A DNA stretch of 6,898 nt from Verrucomicrobiales bacterium (lineage in GTDB: Bacteria; Verrucomicrobiota; Verrucomicrobiia; Verrucomicrobiales; DEV007), in NCBI GenBank assembly GCA_002705125.1, contig PAHQ01000046.1, forward strand, positions 28,812 through 35,709, in the 5' to 3' direction. A model generated the notes under the pieces. The model was not told where the DNA came from. It searched no databases and saw only the letters and a program-made list of their open reading frames with translations. The stretch's first letter is position 1; every line of letters starts with the position of its first letter. Of this stretch, positions 6,314 through 6,898 are shown one piece after another. The position numbers were made by a program, and so were the translations under genes.

Positions 6314-6898
6314 TTAATGCAGGCTTTGATAGTGATTAAGTAAAGACTTTGCCTCTGATTCAATGGTAAATTGCTCCTTAATTCGTTCTCTACCTTTGAA
6401 TCCCATCTTTTCTAAATTGGAGTGATTCGCTGTCAATTCTTTGAGTGCTTTGTGAGCGGCTTTGGTATCGTTGCAAGGCACTAGTTTTCCATGTATCTTT
6501 GGATTAATTATATCTTCCCAAGCTCCGGTTCTTGAAGCCACCACGGCACATCCGCTTGCCATAGCTTCAAGAATGGGTAGTCCAAAACCCTCTATGGTAC
6601 TTAAAGCAGTGACTATAGAAAGCCCTCGCATCAGCTTTGGAACTTCGTCGTCATAATGAATTTTACCAAGGAGTAGTATTCTGTTTTCTAGACCTTCGTT
6701 CTTAATTTTTTCTTTTAACTCATTAACAAACCCTTCGTGCGATTTTGTTGTCTCTCCTGCTATGAGTACGGTAGGTGCTGGGTCATCTTTCATTATCGGA
6801 ATCATAGCATCTACGAGAATACCGATGCCTTTTTGTGCTCTTATTCGTGCGAATATTCCGATACCGTATTCGCCAGGATAGCCTAGAGAAGACCACTC
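6314..6898 (-). CDS. GT4-family glycosyltransferase, N-terminal part outside the window
   Basis: The C-terminal 195 codons of a retaining GT-B glycosyltransferase (Glycos_transf_1 domain); the frame runs unbroken off the right edge, so the apparent ATG at 6805 is internal. The visible part starts in the inter-domain region (EYGIGIFARIRAQKG, residues 11-25 of the fragment), continues with VLIAGE and RILLLGKI, and contains the nucleotide-sugar-binding E-x7-E motif, EGFGLPILE with E103 and E111, followed by AMASGCAVVASRTGA. The wording IRAQKG...LVDAM and IAGETTKSH recalls LPS-core mannosyltransferases of the LpcC type; that subfamily link is from memory and moderate. It would act at the cytoplasmic face of the membrane on a lipid-linked or LPS acceptor, using a nucleotide sugar such as GDP-mannose. 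It lies 179 bp upstream of the Gfo/Idh/MocA gene in the same direction, but that gap holds a promoter candidate, so they are probably separate units. Confidence 0.9.
   Translation of the reverse strand, partial: EWSSLGYPGEYGIGIFARIRAQKGIGILVDAMIPIMKDDPAPTVLIAGETTKSHEGFVNELKEKIKNEGLENRILLLGKIHYDDEVPKLMRGLSIVTALSTIEGFGLPILEAMASGCAVVASRTGAWEDIINPKIHGKLVPCNDTKAAHKALKELTANHSNLEKMGFKGRERIKEQFTIESEAKSLLNHYQSLH

Noticed and set aside
6805..6805. Start of the glycosyltransferase at the ATG at 6805
   Set aside because: The same frame continues upstream to the window edge with 31 family-typical codons (GIFARIRAQKG), so this methionine is internal.

Overview
The window looks like a piece of a heterotrophic, glycan-degrading bacterium of the PVC superphylum, most likely a marine or freshwater Verrucomicrobiota and less likely a planctomycete. 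This is inferred from gene content. A Cys-type S1 sulfatase, a Tat-exported Gfo/Idh/MocA oxidoreductase and a secreted PQQ-like beta-propeller opening with the PVC-style 'DWTKFRGPTGDG' stretch typically occur together in such genomes. Base composition is moderately AT-rich, roughly 40% G+C by eye. None of the five visible gene starts has a convincing Shine-Dalgarno sequence. No taxonomic marker gene is present, so the assignment is tentative.

Layout: positions 1-3416 hold three minus-strand genes, read right to left. They are an N-acetylneuraminate-lyase-like aldolase (3416-2460), an AEC-family permease 20 bp downstream with a TTG start (2439-1471), and, after a 94-bp gap with a promoter-like element, an exported S1 sulfatase (1376 to beyond base 1; its last residues lie outside the window). 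A 103-bp divergent intergenic region with an AT-rich palindrome separates them from a plus-strand secreted beta-propeller gene (3520-4779). This converges, 14 bp apart, on a minus-strand Tat-signal Gfo/Idh/MocA gene (6134-4794). A 179-bp gap with a good promoter candidate and a perfect 8-bp inverted repeat separates that gene from the 3' two-thirds or so of a GT4 glycosyltransferase (6898-6314, truncated by the window end).

How the genes may work together (inference): the sulfatase, propeller and Gfo/Idh protein all carry export signals and would work outside the cytoplasm on sulfated glycans or freed sugars. The lyase is cytoplasmic and would split a nonulosonic acid, such as sialic acid, or a related 2-keto-3-deoxy sugar acid into pyruvate and an aldose. 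The permease just downstream is the obvious candidate to move the substrate or a product. The glycosyltransferase is probably a separate envelope-polysaccharide function. No RNA gene, CRISPR array, insertion sequence, origin or attachment site was seen.
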